64,000 nt of DNA from Bacillota bacterium (lineage in GTDB: Bacteria > Bacillota > Clostridia > Christensenellales > Aristaeellaceae): assembly GCA_023436585.1 (NCBI GenBank), contig JAEZIN010000006.1, positions 186,001 through 250,000 of the forward strand, read 5' to 3'. A program made the position numbers and the translations under genes. Below the pieces are notes generated by a model. It had not been told where the DNA came from and did no database searches. It saw only the letters and a list, made by a program, of their open reading frames with translations. Below are positions 16,002 to 24,412 of the stretch, piece after piece (within the stretch, counting starts at the first letter, position 1; each line of letters opens with the position of its first letter).

Positions 16002-16031
16002 AAAAAAATCCCGCCTGTAAAATGGCGGGAT
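16002..16031 (-). terminator. Terminator of the small RNA gene
   Basis: ATCCCGCC/GGCGGGAT stem with an eight-base loop. On the minus strand a run of seven T residues follows; on the plus strand there is none, so it belongs to the minus-strand transcript. Confidence 0.88.
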
Positions 16032-16266
16032 TATCACTGCCCATAGGGGCAGCCCCTTGCGTTTAGTCTGTGCAGTGCCCCAAAGTGCCGCTGCGCCGAG
16101 TTTTCTCACCCGCTTCTAAAGCAGGCTGGTGCCCTATCCTGCATTTCTGCCGTCCCCTGGCGTTTTGGAAAACGGGGGCATGGCATCCATGCAGTGAACC
16201 CGGGCTCCGAATGTGGAGATGTGGGTAAAACCAAAGCGCTGGCGCACACTTCAGGAGCATGCTGCT
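16002..16266 (-). ncRNA. Unassigned structured small RNA, about 265 nt, with its own promoter and terminator
   Basis: The minus strand has TTGACA-N18-TATAAT (16273-16302), no reading frame, and ends in a hairpin with seven T residues. The RNA folds well by eye. An outer helix pairs CCUGAAGUG and GCGCC near the 5' end with GGCGC and CACUUUGGG near the 3' end, and GUUUU..ACCC pairs with GGGU..AAAAC. Enclosed hairpins include CUCC/GGAG, GCAUGG/CCAUGC and CGUUUUCCAAAACG. CUGCCC/GGGCAG precedes the terminator. I find no RNase P, SRP or tmRNA signature. 6S or raiA-type RNA are possible but not recognised. The -35 begins just after the neighbouring gene's stop codon. Confidence 0.7.
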
Positions 16267-16272
16267 GCGATT

Positions 16273-16302
16273 ATTATATGCCGGAATGCGAACCTGTGTC
16301 AA
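16273..16302 (-). promoter_or_regulatory. Strong sigma-A promoter of the small RNA gene
   Basis: TTGACA and TATAAT on the minus strand, both perfect hexamers, separated by 18 bases. The predicted start is near 16266. Confidence 0.85.
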
Positions 16303-16305
16303 GGG

Positions 16306-18663
16306 TCATTGAGCATCCGGAACCATGCCATTTTCCTCCTTTTTGGTTTGCTTTCCGGTCATTTTGGCGATGCGGTCGACATAATGGGTGCAAAGCTCGC
16401 CCGCGAATTCCGTATCGAAGGACTCGGTTTGCACGCGGAAAGCCTCCCTGTCCTGATAGGGCGAAAGCCAGACGGAGCCGCTGCCGTGGCTGATACGAAG
16501 GCCTTCCCCCAACTCCTTTTCCTTGGCGTTTTCGCACAAAAGCCGAAGGACCCGGCTTTTTTCTCCGGTGGGGCACGGCACATCCTTGTGTACGCGGTGA
16601 GTCTTGGGGAGTTGATCCAGCAGGCTTACAAGGCTGCGGCCGGCAAGCGGCTGTAAAAGCGTGAGCATCTTCAAAAGCCCGTCGTGCATCAGATCGTACT
16701 GGCGCAGGTAGGCGGTTTGCTCTTCTTTATTCAAAGCGGAATAGTCTTGTTTCCACCGCACAGGGCCTAAAGACTCCACCGCCCTTGGCGTATCCGAAAC
16801 GGCAAACAGGGGCAGGCTGCCTTCCATGGCGGCCATGTGCCAGACCAGCATTTGTTGGGCTGTCTCGTCCGGCAATACGGTCTTATCCATCACGTAGGCA
16901 GTTGTTCCGTCGGATTCCAGCAGGAATCCTGTCTCCCAGGGCTGCAGCGTCCTGTCCTTGGCTGTTTGGCCGCGGAACTTTTTCAGCCCGGCTTTGCCAA
17001 GTGCCTGCAGGGCAAGGGAAAGCAGCGCCTCGTCATCACAGAACACGGCTACGTGCAGGCCGCTTTTATCAAATGCCTTTTTGTCGATCCCTTTCATCAA
17101 ATTGATCAGGTACAACTCTTTCATGCCGCCAAGCGATGTCAGCGGTGCGACCTGCGTAAAGGCGGGCGGATATTCCTGCTTTATCGCCGCGCCTTCAATG
17201 GCCTGTATCTGTCTTTTTTTCAGATGCAGCCCGTTTTCGCACAGGACGGTCACCTTCTGCCCATCCACCATGATGCCAAGGGGCAGCTGCAAAAAGCGCA
17301 TGGCCATGGATAGGATGGGCATATGGCCATCCCCCAAAAGAAGTGTATGTGTGCCGCGCGCTGCGAAGGCGCCCGCCAGCAGCGTATACAGCGCTTCACC
17401 GTCCCCGCGGTGGCACAGCGCGACGGAAGCCGCATGCAGACCCTGGATCGAGGCCGCGGCCAACTGATCAGCCCGGGCGGGGGAATCGATGGTGATGGAG
17501 CCCGCTTCATTCAGGTGCAAGCGCTTCAAATCTCCCCACACCACGTTTTCTAATGCGTTCACCTCGCTGCCCACTTCTTTTTGCGGCCAAACCTTTACCG
17601 AGCAGTTCAGCCTGGCATGGGAGCCCAGCACCGCTCCCGCGCCCAGCGCGCTGCCCTCCATCATCTTGCCGCCGGGGCGGACCTGCGCTTCCCTGCACAT
17701 AACGGCGCCTTCCACCCTGGCACAGCGCCCGACACGGCAATACTCCCACAGGCAGGATTTGGCGACCCGAGCGCCTTCCTCCACAATGGTACCCGGCCCA
17801 ATCACCGCACCTTCCGATAAAATGGCGCCCTGCTTGATGAGAGCGCCTTCCCCGATATAGCAAAGGCCTTCCAGCGTCACATTTGGCTCAATGGTGCATG
17901 ATCCCTCCAGTATGGCGTGGGCAGAGGGGCGGCCCGGCACCGGCAAGTCGGCTTCACCCCGCAATAGATCGAGCTGAGCCTGCAAATAAGCGCCCTGGTC
18001 ACCAATATCGCACCAATAGCCTGTCATGGGGTAGCCATAGACGGCCATTCCTTCCCGAACCATTCTGGGGAATAAATCCTTCCCGAAGTCGTAGGCTTCA
18101 TCCTCCGGGATCAGGTCCAGCACTTCCTTTTCCAGAATATAGATGCCCGTGTTCACCTGGTCGCTGAATACGCCGGACCAGTCCGGCTTTTCCACAAAGC
18201 GCTGTACGCGGCCTGTATTGTCGGTGATGACCACGCCGTAGCTTAAAGGGATTGGAACCGACTTCAAAACCAGCGTCGCCTGCGCCTTGCGGGATTTATG
18301 GAACGCGATGGCTTCCGTAAGGTCGCAGTCCGTCAGCCCGTCGCCGGACAATATCACAAAAGTATCATTCACCATGCCTTTGGCCAGGCGTACGCTGCCG
18401 GCGGTGCCCATGGGGTGCGCTTCTTCAAAATAGCGCAGGTGCACGCCGTATTTGTCTCCCCTTTGGAACGCATCCCGGATTGCCTGGGGAAGGTACAGCA
18501 CCGTGGCGCCCACATCGATCAGCCCGTGGCGCTGTAAAAGCTTCAAAGAATACCCCATGACCGGTTCGCCAAGGATGGGGACCAGCGGCTTGGGCCTGTC
18601 CAAAGTTAAAGGACGCAGGCGGACACCCTCACCGCCTGCCATGATGATTGCCTGTAACGCCAT
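16306..18663 (-). CDS. Mannose-1-phosphate guanylyltransferase-like protein fused to a degenerate phosphohexomutase domain
   Basis: A 785-residue fusion. Residues 1-235 are a nucleotidyltransferase (MAGGEGVRLRPLTLDRPKPL; GDGLTD metal site). About 250-370 are left-handed beta-helix repeats (hexapeptides such as IGEGALIKQGAILSEGAVIG). From about 385 comes a phosphomannomutase-like part. That part lacks the TASHNP phosphoserine loop; the equivalent place reads LGIMVDGQKVTVLCENGL, so mutase activity is unlikely. It probably makes a nucleotide sugar, GDP-mannose or similar, for cell-surface glycans. AAGGAG precedes the ATG. A separate, intact mutase is encoded at 32387. Confidence 0.85.
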   Translation of the reverse strand: MALQAIIMAGGEGVRLRPLTLDRPKPLVPILGEPVMGYSLKLLQRHGLIDVGATVLYLPQAIRDAFQRGDKYGVHLRYFEEAHPMGTAGSVRLAKGMVNDTFVILSGDGLTDCDLTEAIAFHKSRKAQATLVLKSVPIPLSYGVVITDNTGRVQRFVEKPDWSGVFSDQVNTGIYILEKEVLDLIPEDEAYDFGKDLFPRMVREGMAVYGYPMTGYWCDIGDQGAYLQAQLDLLRGEADLPVPGRPSAHAILEGSCTIEPNVTLEGLCYIGEGALIKQGAILSEGAVIGPGTIVEEGARVAKSCLWEYCRVGRCARVEGAVMCREAQVRPGGKMMEGSALGAGAVLGSHARLNCSVKVWPQKEVGSEVNALENVVWGDLKRLHLNEAGSITIDSPARADQLAAASIQGLHAASVALCHRGDGEALYTLLAGAFAARGTHTLLLGDGHMPILSMAMRFLQLPLGIMVDGQKVTVLCENGLHLKKRQIQAIEGAAIKQEYPPAFTQVAPLTSLGGMKELYLINLMKGIDKKAFDKSGLHVAVFCDDEALLSLALQALGKAGLKKFRGQTAKDRTLQPWETGFLLESDGTTAYVMDKTVLPDETAQQMLVWHMAAMEGSLPLFAVSDTPRAVESLGPVRWKQDYSALNKEEQTAYLRQYDLMHDGLLKMLTLLQPLAGRSLVSLLDQLPKTHRVHKDVPCPTGEKSRVLRLLCENAKEKELGEGLRISHGSGSVWLSPYQDREAFRVQTESFDTEFAGELCTHYVDRIAKMTGKQTKKEENGMVPDAQ

Positions 18664-18752
18664 ATCTTACGCTCCTTCTGACAGCATGACAGTATTGTTA
18701 GCAGGCATGTTCCAAATTATGACGAACGTGGTTTGTGCTTGGTGAAAAACAC

Positions 18753-18781
18753 TTGTTCCATGGAATGGGTTCTAGTATAAT
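18753..18781 (+). promoter_or_regulatory. Sigma-A promoter for hutP-cmk-plsC
   Basis: TTGTTC, 17-base spacer, TATAAT; 45 bases upstream of the hutP-like start. Confidence 0.65.
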
Positions 18782-18826
18782 GGACAGGCGGGATCTGACG
18801 AATCGTATTGTGGAAAGGTGATGCTT

Positions 18827-19249
18827 GTGCAGCAGCAGTTGGAATTCGGCAGCCGGGAAGTGGCCCGGGCGGCCATATTATTGAGCCTGTCCCGCAGCCG
18901 GGAAGAAGAGAACGCTTTGCGCAGCCAAATGGCGGCAGACGGCATACTCACCGCGGCAGTGGATTACGGCGGGGAATTTGTGGCGTCCGTCATGCGCATT
19001 GTGGAGCGCGCGGTAATCGCCGCCAAACGGGAAAAGGTCATCAACGAAACGCATCACGAGGAAGGCGCCGTGGCCGGGGCGGCCAGGGAGGCTATTGCCC
19101 AGGTGACAAACAAGGCTCTTGGCTTTTCCGTGGGCGGCAAGATCGGCATCGCCCGCTGGGGCGAGCATGTGGCTGTCGCTGTCTTTTTCGGCGTGGGCCT
19201 TGTGCATTTGAACGAGGTATGCGTAGGCATGGGCCACCGGGCCATATAA
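18827..19249 (+). CDS. HutP-family protein
   Basis: A 140-residue protein of HutP length. Family features are the helical N-terminus (SREVARAAILLSLSRSREEE), the middle His-containing helix (NETHHEEGAVAGAAREAIAQV) and the C-terminal sheet (VAVAVFFGVGLVHLNEVCVG with a final GMGHRAI). Bacillus HutP is a histidine- and magnesium-dependent RNA-binding antiterminator, but no hut genes are here. Clostridial copies next to cmk have unknown targets. Start: GTG 18827 has AAAGGTGA at good spacing; ATG 18821 is the alternative. It leads the hutP-cmk-plsC-ispH run. Confidence 0.78.
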   Translation: MQQQLEFGSREVARAAILLSLSRSREEENALRSQMAADGILTAAVDYGGEFVASVMRIVERAVIAAKREKVINETHHEEGAVAGAAREAIAQVTNKALGFSVGGKIGIARWGEHVAVAVFFGVGLVHLNEVCVGMGHRAI

Positions 19250-19270
19250 TCGTATGCAGGAGAGAATACA

Positions 19271-19951
19271 ATGGCATTGAATATCGCGATCGACGGGCCT
19301 GTAGGCGCGGGGAAATCCTCCATCGCCCGGGAGGTGGCCCGGCGGCTGAACATACTTCATCTGGATACGGGCGCCATGTACCGGGCGGTAGGGTATGCGG
19401 CGCTTATGAGGCATATTTCCCCGGAGGATGAAAAGGCGCTGGAAGAATTGTGCGGCCTTATATCCGTACAGGTGAAATACAGGGACGGCAGACAGCAGAC
19501 GCTGGTGGACGGCGAGGATGTGAGCCATTTTATCCGCACGCCGGAGGTGGGCATGGCCGCCTCCGCCGTATCCCGCTGGGGGACCGTTCGCCGCCATATG
19601 GTGGCATTGCAAAGGTCGCTGGCCAGGGAGACTTCCATGGTGGTGGACGGAAGGGATATCGGCACCAACGTGCTGCCTGATGCGGGCATAAAGATTTTCC
19701 TGACCGCGGCGCCGGAGGAGCGGGCCCGCCGCCGCTACCTGGAGCTTTTGGGTGTTGGGGGAAACAGCACGTATGAGGAAGTTTTAAGTGACCTTCGCAA
19801 GCGTGACCTGCAGGATACCACCAGGCCCATCGATCCCCTCCGCCCGGCGGACGACGCGGTGATGCTGGACAGCACGGACCTTAACAAGGAACAGGTAGTG
19901 GAGCGCATTTTGAGCATCGTGGAGGCGCGCTATGGAAAAGCAAACGGGTAA
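19271..19951 (+). CDS. cmk: Cytidylate kinase
   Basis: A 226-residue kinase that phosphorylates CMP and dCMP. The P-loop is DGPVGAGKSS (about residues 8-17), the CMP site is LDTGAMYRA, and VVDGRDIGTNVLPDA and the lid arginines (PEERARRRYLEL) are all present. It follows the hutP-like gene after a 21-base gap with AGGAGAG before the ATG, and overlaps plsC by 20 bases, so the two are translationally coupled. Confidence 0.97.
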   Translation: MALNIAIDGPVGAGKSSIAREVARRLNILHLDTGAMYRAVGYAALMRHISPEDEKALEELCGLISVQVKYRDGRQQTLVDGEDVSHFIRTPEVGMAASAVSRWGTVRRHMVALQRSLARETSMVVDGRDIGTNVLPDAGIKIFLTAAPEERARRRYLELLGVGGNSTYEEVLSDLRKRDLQDTTRPIDPLRPADDAVMLDSTDLNKEQVVERILSIVEARYGKANG

Positions 19952-20576
19952 ACCGGCCCCGGCGCGCAGGAAGCGCAGGACCTTCCTTTACCGCGTGGCC
20001 AAGGTGCTGGCCTGGATTCTTTTTCATACGGTGTACCCAGTCACGGTTCATCATCAGGAATATCTGGACCTTGAAGGTCCCTACATCCTCATTTCCAACC
20101 ATTTGAGCGGCCTGGACCCGGTGTGCGTGGCACACGCGGTGAATCGGGAAGAAATCACATACCTGGCCAAGAAGGAACTGATGCAAGGCCGGTTTTCCGG
20201 CGCCTTGCTCCGGGCGCTGCACTGCATCCCGGTGGACCGGCACAATTTTGACATTGCCGCAATGCGCGCATGTTCCCAGGCGTTAAAGGAAGGCCGGGTG
20301 CTTGGCATCTTCCCGGAAGGGACCAGGTATAAAAAGGGCAACATGGAGGAACTGGAAGCGGGTGTGGCACTCCTGGCGCTGCGAAGCGGTGTGAAGGTGG
20401 TGCCCATGTACATCCACGGCAAGCTTCGCCCCTTCAAGCGGGTCCATTGTTACGCGGATGCCCCCATACCCATGGATGATCTGCGGGAAATGGGCGTTGG
20501 CCGGGAGGCCAGCGACGCGCTTTTGGCGCGGATCGCCGCAATATATGCCGGACTTGCCCAAAAGGCGGGGGCATAA
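19932..20576 (+). CDS. plsC: 1-acyl-sn-glycerol-3-phosphate acyltransferase
   Basis: A 214-residue membrane-associated acyltransferase that makes phosphatidic acid. The catalytic HX4D box is NHLSGLDP (around residues 56-63); the glycerophosphate-binding FPEGTR motif is near residue 130; VVPMYIHG is the third block. The N-terminus has a basic stretch and one hydrophobic segment. It overlaps cmk and precedes ispH-rpsA, an order widely conserved in Clostridia. Confidence 0.93.
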   Translation: MEKQTGKPAPARRKRRTFLYRVAKVLAWILFHTVYPVTVHHQEYLDLEGPYILISNHLSGLDPVCVAHAVNREEITYLAKKELMQGRFSGALLRALHCIPVDRHNFDIAAMRACSQALKEGRVLGIFPEGTRYKKGNMEELEAGVALLALRSGVKVVPMYIHGKLRPFKRVHCYADAPIPMDDLREMGVGREASDALLARIAAIYAGLAQKAGA

Positions 20577-20681
20577 CGGTTTGGCGGCGGTTTGTGAAAA
20601 AAATTTTTACATTTTAGCAGGAAAAAATAATCCTTAAGCGAATTTCATTACATTAGTGTTTTTTTGCGGAAAGGAATGGTT

Positions 20682-22688
20682 ATGCCGCTGGAAATCACGG
20701 CTCACGCAGGGTTCTGCATGGGTGTTCAAAGGGCGGTGACTACGGCCCTTCGGGCGGCGGAGGAAGGGAAAGACCTTTGCACGCTGGGTGAACTTACCCA
20801 CAACCCGCAGGTCGTCGGGCTTCTCAAGGAAAAAGGCGCACCGGCTGTGGATACGCTGGATAACATCGGCGGCCGCACCGTGCTGATCAGGAGCCATGGC
20901 GTCACACCCAAAACGCTGGAAACGCTCAATGGCATGGGTACACCCGTCATGGACTGTACCTGCCCCTTTGTGGATAAGCTCCACCAGGTTGTATCGGAGT
21001 ATTCTGCCGGGGGAAAGCCGGTGGTGCTGGTAGGGCAGAAGGACCACCCGGAAGTACAGGGCACTGCGGGCTGGTGCCACGGCCCCGTGTACATCCTCAG
21101 GGAGGAAGACGAAATAGACTCCCTTCCGCCCATGGAAGAAGCCCTGGCGGTGGTGCAGACCACCTTCCCCCCCGACAAGTGGGAACGGATGGCCGGGCTT
21201 TTGACAAAGAGGATTCCAGGCATTACGGTCAAGGACACCATCTGTCCGGAGACGAGAAGGCGCCAGGAGGAAGCCAGGGAGCTGGCTTCACGGGCGGACG
21301 CCATGATCGTGGTGGGCGGCATGTCAAGTGCCAACACGCGCAAGCTGTTTGAAACTTGCAAAGAGCTATGCGCAAGAACCATTTTGGTGGAGCGTGCGGC
21401 GGATATACCGCCGGGCTTTGCAGATATCCATTCAGATCTCATCGGAATAACCGCTGGCGCGTCTACGCCGGATTGGTCACTTAAGGAGGTTGTCACCCGC
21501 ATGATCGACAAGGAACAAAAGGATCAGGTGCTTCCCGCGGAAGATGAAACCAAAAACAGCTTCATGGCGGATGTGGAGGCAACTCTGGTCAAAATCAAAC
21601 CCGGCCAGACCGTAACCGGCACCGTCGTCCAGATTACCGATGATGAGATTTGCGTCAACATCGGTTACAAGTCTGACGGCCTGATCAAACGCAACGACCT
21701 GACGGCCGATGATGTCGAGCTGGGCCAGGAGATCGAAGTCGAAGTGGTCAAGGTCAATGACGGCGAAGGCAACGTGGTGCTTTCCCAGCGCAACATCGTC
21801 AACCGTAAGTCCTGGGATGCGCTCATGGCCAAGTTTGAAGCGGGCGAGTATGTCGAAGGTGTTGGCAAGGAGGCTGTCAAAGGCGGCCTTATCGCCGATG
21901 TGGAGGGTATCCGCACCTTTGTGCCGGCCTCCCAGCTGTCCCAACGGTACGTGGAAAAGATTTCCGAGTTTGTGGGCAAGCCCGTCAAGCTGAAAATCAT
22001 CGAAGTGGACAAGCAGAAAAAGCGCATCGTTGCCAGCCGCAAGGCATATCTCCAGGAAGAAAGCGCCACCAAGAAGAAGGACGCCTGGGATAAGCTGAAC
22101 GAGGGTGAGGTTGTTACCGGCACCGTCCGCAGGCTGACCGATTTCGGCGCGTTTGTGGATGTGGGCGGCGTGGATGGTCTGATCCATGTCACCGATTTGA
22201 GCTGGGGCCGCATCAAGCATCCCTCCGAAGTCGTTGCCCCGAACCAGGAAGTGCAGGTCAAGATCCTGTCCCTGGACCGTGAAAGGGAACGCATTCAGCT
22301 TGGCTACAAGCAGCTTCAGCCCAAACCCTGGGACGTGGCGGAAGAAAAGTATACCGTCGGTTCCGTGGTGGAAGGCAAAGTGGTCCGCATCACCACCTTC
22401 GGTGCCTTTGTAGAATTGGAGCCGGGCCTGGATGGCTTGGTTCACATTTCCCAGTGCGCCCTGACCCGCGTGCAGAAGGTGGAAGATGCCGTGAAGGTCG
22501 GCCAGCCTGTCCGTGTGAAGGTTTTGAAGGTGGAACCCGCTGAGAAGCGCATCAGCCTGAGCATCCGCGAAGTGCTGGAGGATGAAGCCTTCAACTACAG
22601 CCAGGATATTCCTGGCGAAGGTGATTTCGACGCGGCGAAGGCTGAACAGGAACCCGCCAAGGAAGAAGTGGAACCCAAGGCAGAATAA
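20682..22688 (+). CDS. ispH: Fusion of IspH (HMBPP reductase) and ribosomal protein S1
   Basis: A 668-residue fusion. Residues 1-285 are 4-hydroxy-3-methylbut-2-enyl diphosphate reductase, the last step of the MEP isoprenoid pathway. The [4Fe-4S] ligands fall at Cys12, Cys92 or 94 (DCTCPF) and Cys188 (TICPE), with conserved SHGV and HPEV histidines. Residues about 300-650 hold four S1 RNA-binding repeats (for example VVTGTVRRLTDFGAFVDVGG), followed by an acidic tail. The fusion is typical of Clostridia, so no frameshift is suspected. ATG 20682 has GGAAAGGA upstream; the longer TTG frame is rejected. Confidence 0.96.
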   Translation: MPLEITAHAGFCMGVQRAVTTALRAAEEGKDLCTLGELTHNPQVVGLLKEKGAPAVDTLDNIGGRTVLIRSHGVTPKTLETLNGMGTPVMDCTCPFVDKLHQVVSEYSAGGKPVVLVGQKDHPEVQGTAGWCHGPVYILREEDEIDSLPPMEEALAVVQTTFPPDKWERMAGLLTKRIPGITVKDTICPETRRRQEEARELASRADAMIVVGGMSSANTRKLFETCKELCARTILVERAADIPPGFADIHSDLIGITAGASTPDWSLKEVVTRMIDKEQKDQVLPAEDETKNSFMADVEATLVKIKPGQTVTGTVVQITDDEICVNIGYKSDGLIKRNDLTADDVELGQEIEVEVVKVNDGEGNVVLSQRNIVNRKSWDALMAKFEAGEYVEGVGKEAVKGGLIADVEGIRTFVPASQLSQRYVEKISEFVGKPVKLKIIEVDKQKKRIVASRKAYLQEESATKKKDAWDKLNEGEVVTGTVRRLTDFGAFVDVGGVDGLIHVTDLSWGRIKHPSEVVAPNQEVQVKILSLDRERERIQLGYKQLQPKPWDVAEEKYTVGSVVEGKVVRITTFGAFVELEPGLDGLVHISQCALTRVQKVEDAVKVGQPVRVKVLKVEPAEKRISLSIREVLEDEAFNYSQDIPGEGDFDAAKAEQEPAKEEVEPKAE

Positions 22689-22700
22689 AGATAACGATAT

Positions 22701-22758
22701 AAGCTGTATCCGGAAAGCGGGCGCTCTATTTGCAGGCTTTCCGGATGCAGCTTTTTAT
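22701..22758 (+). terminator. Terminator of the cmk-plsC-ispH/rpsA run
   Basis: AGCTG..ATCCGGAAAGC pairs with GCTTTCCGGAT..CAGCT around a 17-base loop, followed by TTTTTATT. Confidence 0.88.
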
Positions 22759-22775
22759 TATCTCTGAAAGAATCT

Positions 22776-23435
22776 GTGCTGGAAGTGGGTGACGGCGTGC
22801 GGCGCTGCGTGATTATCCCCGCCTGGGCACCGGATGGCATACGTGATGTGGTATCCCTGCGTGCGGACGACTTGATCGTCTGCGCCGACGGCGGTTATGC
22901 GCTGGCCCGAAGGGATAATATTGTTCCCCATGTTCTGGTGGGGGACTTTGATTCCTTGGGGAGGCTGCCTGATGATGTACCGCCGGGTTGCCGGGTGATT
23001 CCCGCCCAACGGGAAAAAAATGAAACCGATACCTTCCTGTGCCTGCAATGCGGCATAAGCGAGGGCTGCGATACTTTTCTGATTGCCGGTGGCATCGGCG
23101 GCAGGCTGGACCATACCGTGGCCAACCTGCAGCTTCTGGTGTACGCGGCCCGGCGTGGTTATTCCATGTGGATGACGGATAAGCATAACCGCGTCACGGC
23201 CATGATGCCCGGTTTTATGCGCATCCCCCGTGCGGAGGGATTCAAGCTGTCGGTGCTGGCCTATGCGGGGCCATGCGAGGGCGTAACGCTTCAGCATGTG
23301 AAATATCCGCTGCTTGACGCGGTGCTTACAGAGGATTTTCCCTTAGGTATTAGCAACGAGTTTGATGGGGAGGAAGCCGAGATCAGCTTGAAAGAGGGCT
23401 GCCTGCTGGTTTTTTTAAGCAGGGACGGGGAGTGA
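22776..23435 (+). CDS. thiN: Thiamine diphosphokinase
   Basis: About 219 residues. ThiN converts thiamine to thiamine diphosphate using ATP. Family motifs: VCADGGYALARR, HVLVGDFDSLG, the catalytic NETDTFLCLQ region and GGIGGRLDHTVANLQLL, then a small C-terminal sheet with ISNEF. The start is uncertain: GTG 22776 gives the full frame, while GTG 22797 would begin right at the first strand (RCVIIPAW). It lies just downstream of a strong terminator, and no clear promoter is visible. Confidence 0.9.
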   Translation: MLEVGDGVRRCVIIPAWAPDGIRDVVSLRADDLIVCADGGYALARRDNIVPHVLVGDFDSLGRLPDDVPPGCRVIPAQREKNETDTFLCLQCGISEGCDTFLIAGGIGGRLDHTVANLQLLVYAARRGYSMWMTDKHNRVTAMMPGFMRIPRAEGFKLSVLAYAGPCEGVTLQHVKYPLLDAVLTEDFPLGISNEFDGEEAEISLKEGCLLVFLSRDGE

Positions 23436-23500
23436 AACCGGATCATGGGCGGACAATTTGCCGAAGATTCGGGAAAAATGCGCGTAAATCGTAAATTTTA

Positions 23501-23529
23501 TTGAACAAGCATTCCTTTTCTGTTAAAAT
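23501..23529 (+). promoter_or_regulatory. Sigma-A promoter for purC
   Basis: TTGAAC, 17-base spacer, TAAAAT; 53 bases before the start codon. A small palindrome, CCGAAGATTCGG, lies at 23461-23472; whether a purine regulator uses it is unknown. Confidence 0.6.
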
Positions 23530-23581
23530 AATGACCATCGTCTTATACATTCTTTAGGCAGGACGCAAAGGAGCATCATGC

Positions 23582-24292
23582 ATGAAAATTGGCGGACTGA
23601 TCTGTGAAGGCAAGGGGAAGCGAATTTATGAGACGGATGACCCCAGCCTCCTGGCCGTTTTCTTCAAAGACGAGGCCATGGCCTTTCACGGACTGAAACG
23701 CGGCCGGATCATAGGCAAAGGCGAAATTAATAATGAAATTTGCTGTCATCTGTTCGCATTGCTGTCCGAGCACGGAATCCCCAACCACTATGTCAGCAAG
23801 CTGGACGCAAAGCAATCCCTGGTCAAGCGTGTGGAGATCATTCCCTTCGCCCTCAAGGTGCGCAACATTGTGGCCGGCAGCCTGGCCAAGCGCATCGGCT
23901 ATGCCGAGGGAACGCGGCTGAAGAACACCGTGCTGGAATGTACCTTGAAGGATGAGGAGCTGGATTATCCCCTTATCAATGAAACACATATCAGGGCCAT
24001 GGGCCTGTGCACGCAGGAAGAGCTGGCCCTCATTTACGGCATGGCCAATCAAATCAACGATATTTTAACTGCCTATTTGAAGGATATCGGCATTGAGCTG
24101 ATCGATTTCAAGCTGGAGTTCGGCAGGCTCAACGGGCAAATTATTTTGGCGGATGAGATATCGCCCGACACCTGCCGCTTCTGGGACGCAAGGACGCATG
24201 AACCGCTGGATTTGGACCGCTTCCGCCGTGACCTGGGCAATGTGGAGCAGGGTTACCAGGAAGTGCTGCACCGGCTGATGGGTATCAGCTGA
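23582..24292 (+). CDS. purC: SAICAR synthetase (phosphoribosylaminoimidazole-succinocarboxamide synthase)
   Basis: A 236-residue enzyme of de novo purine synthesis joining aspartate to CAIR. Motifs: EGKGKRIYET at the N-terminus, FKDEAMAF, KRVEIIPFALKVRNIVAGSLAKR (the signature block) and LADEISPDTCRFWD. Length and order match bacterial PurC. AAAGGAG is nine bases upstream of the ATG. It stands alone; no other purine genes are in the window. Confidence 0.97.
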   Translation: MKIGGLICEGKGKRIYETDDPSLLAVFFKDEAMAFHGLKRGRIIGKGEINNEICCHLFALLSEHGIPNHYVSKLDAKQSLVKRVEIIPFALKVRNIVAGSLAKRIGYAEGTRLKNTVLECTLKDEELDYPLINETHIRAMGLCTQEELALIYGMANQINDILTAYLKDIGIELIDFKLEFGRLNGQIILADEISPDTCRFWDARTHEPLDLDRFRRDLGNVEQGYQEVLHRLMGIS

Positions 24293-24322
24293 TATGCATA
24301 ACGATTGTAAAATTGAAGTTTG

Positions 24323-24364
24323 AGGCGGCTGGAAATGGAATTTCCGTTGATGCCGTCCTTTTTT
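24323..24364 (+). terminator. Probable terminator downstream of purC
   Basis: GGAAAT/ATTTCC inner stem extended by GGCGGC/GCCGTC with mismatches, followed by six T residues. Its presence argues against starting the next gene at 24320. Confidence 0.6.
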
Positions 24365-24412
24365 CATGATATGCTCTGTTTGTTTATTGCTTTTTTGAAA
24401 TGGGGAAACGAA

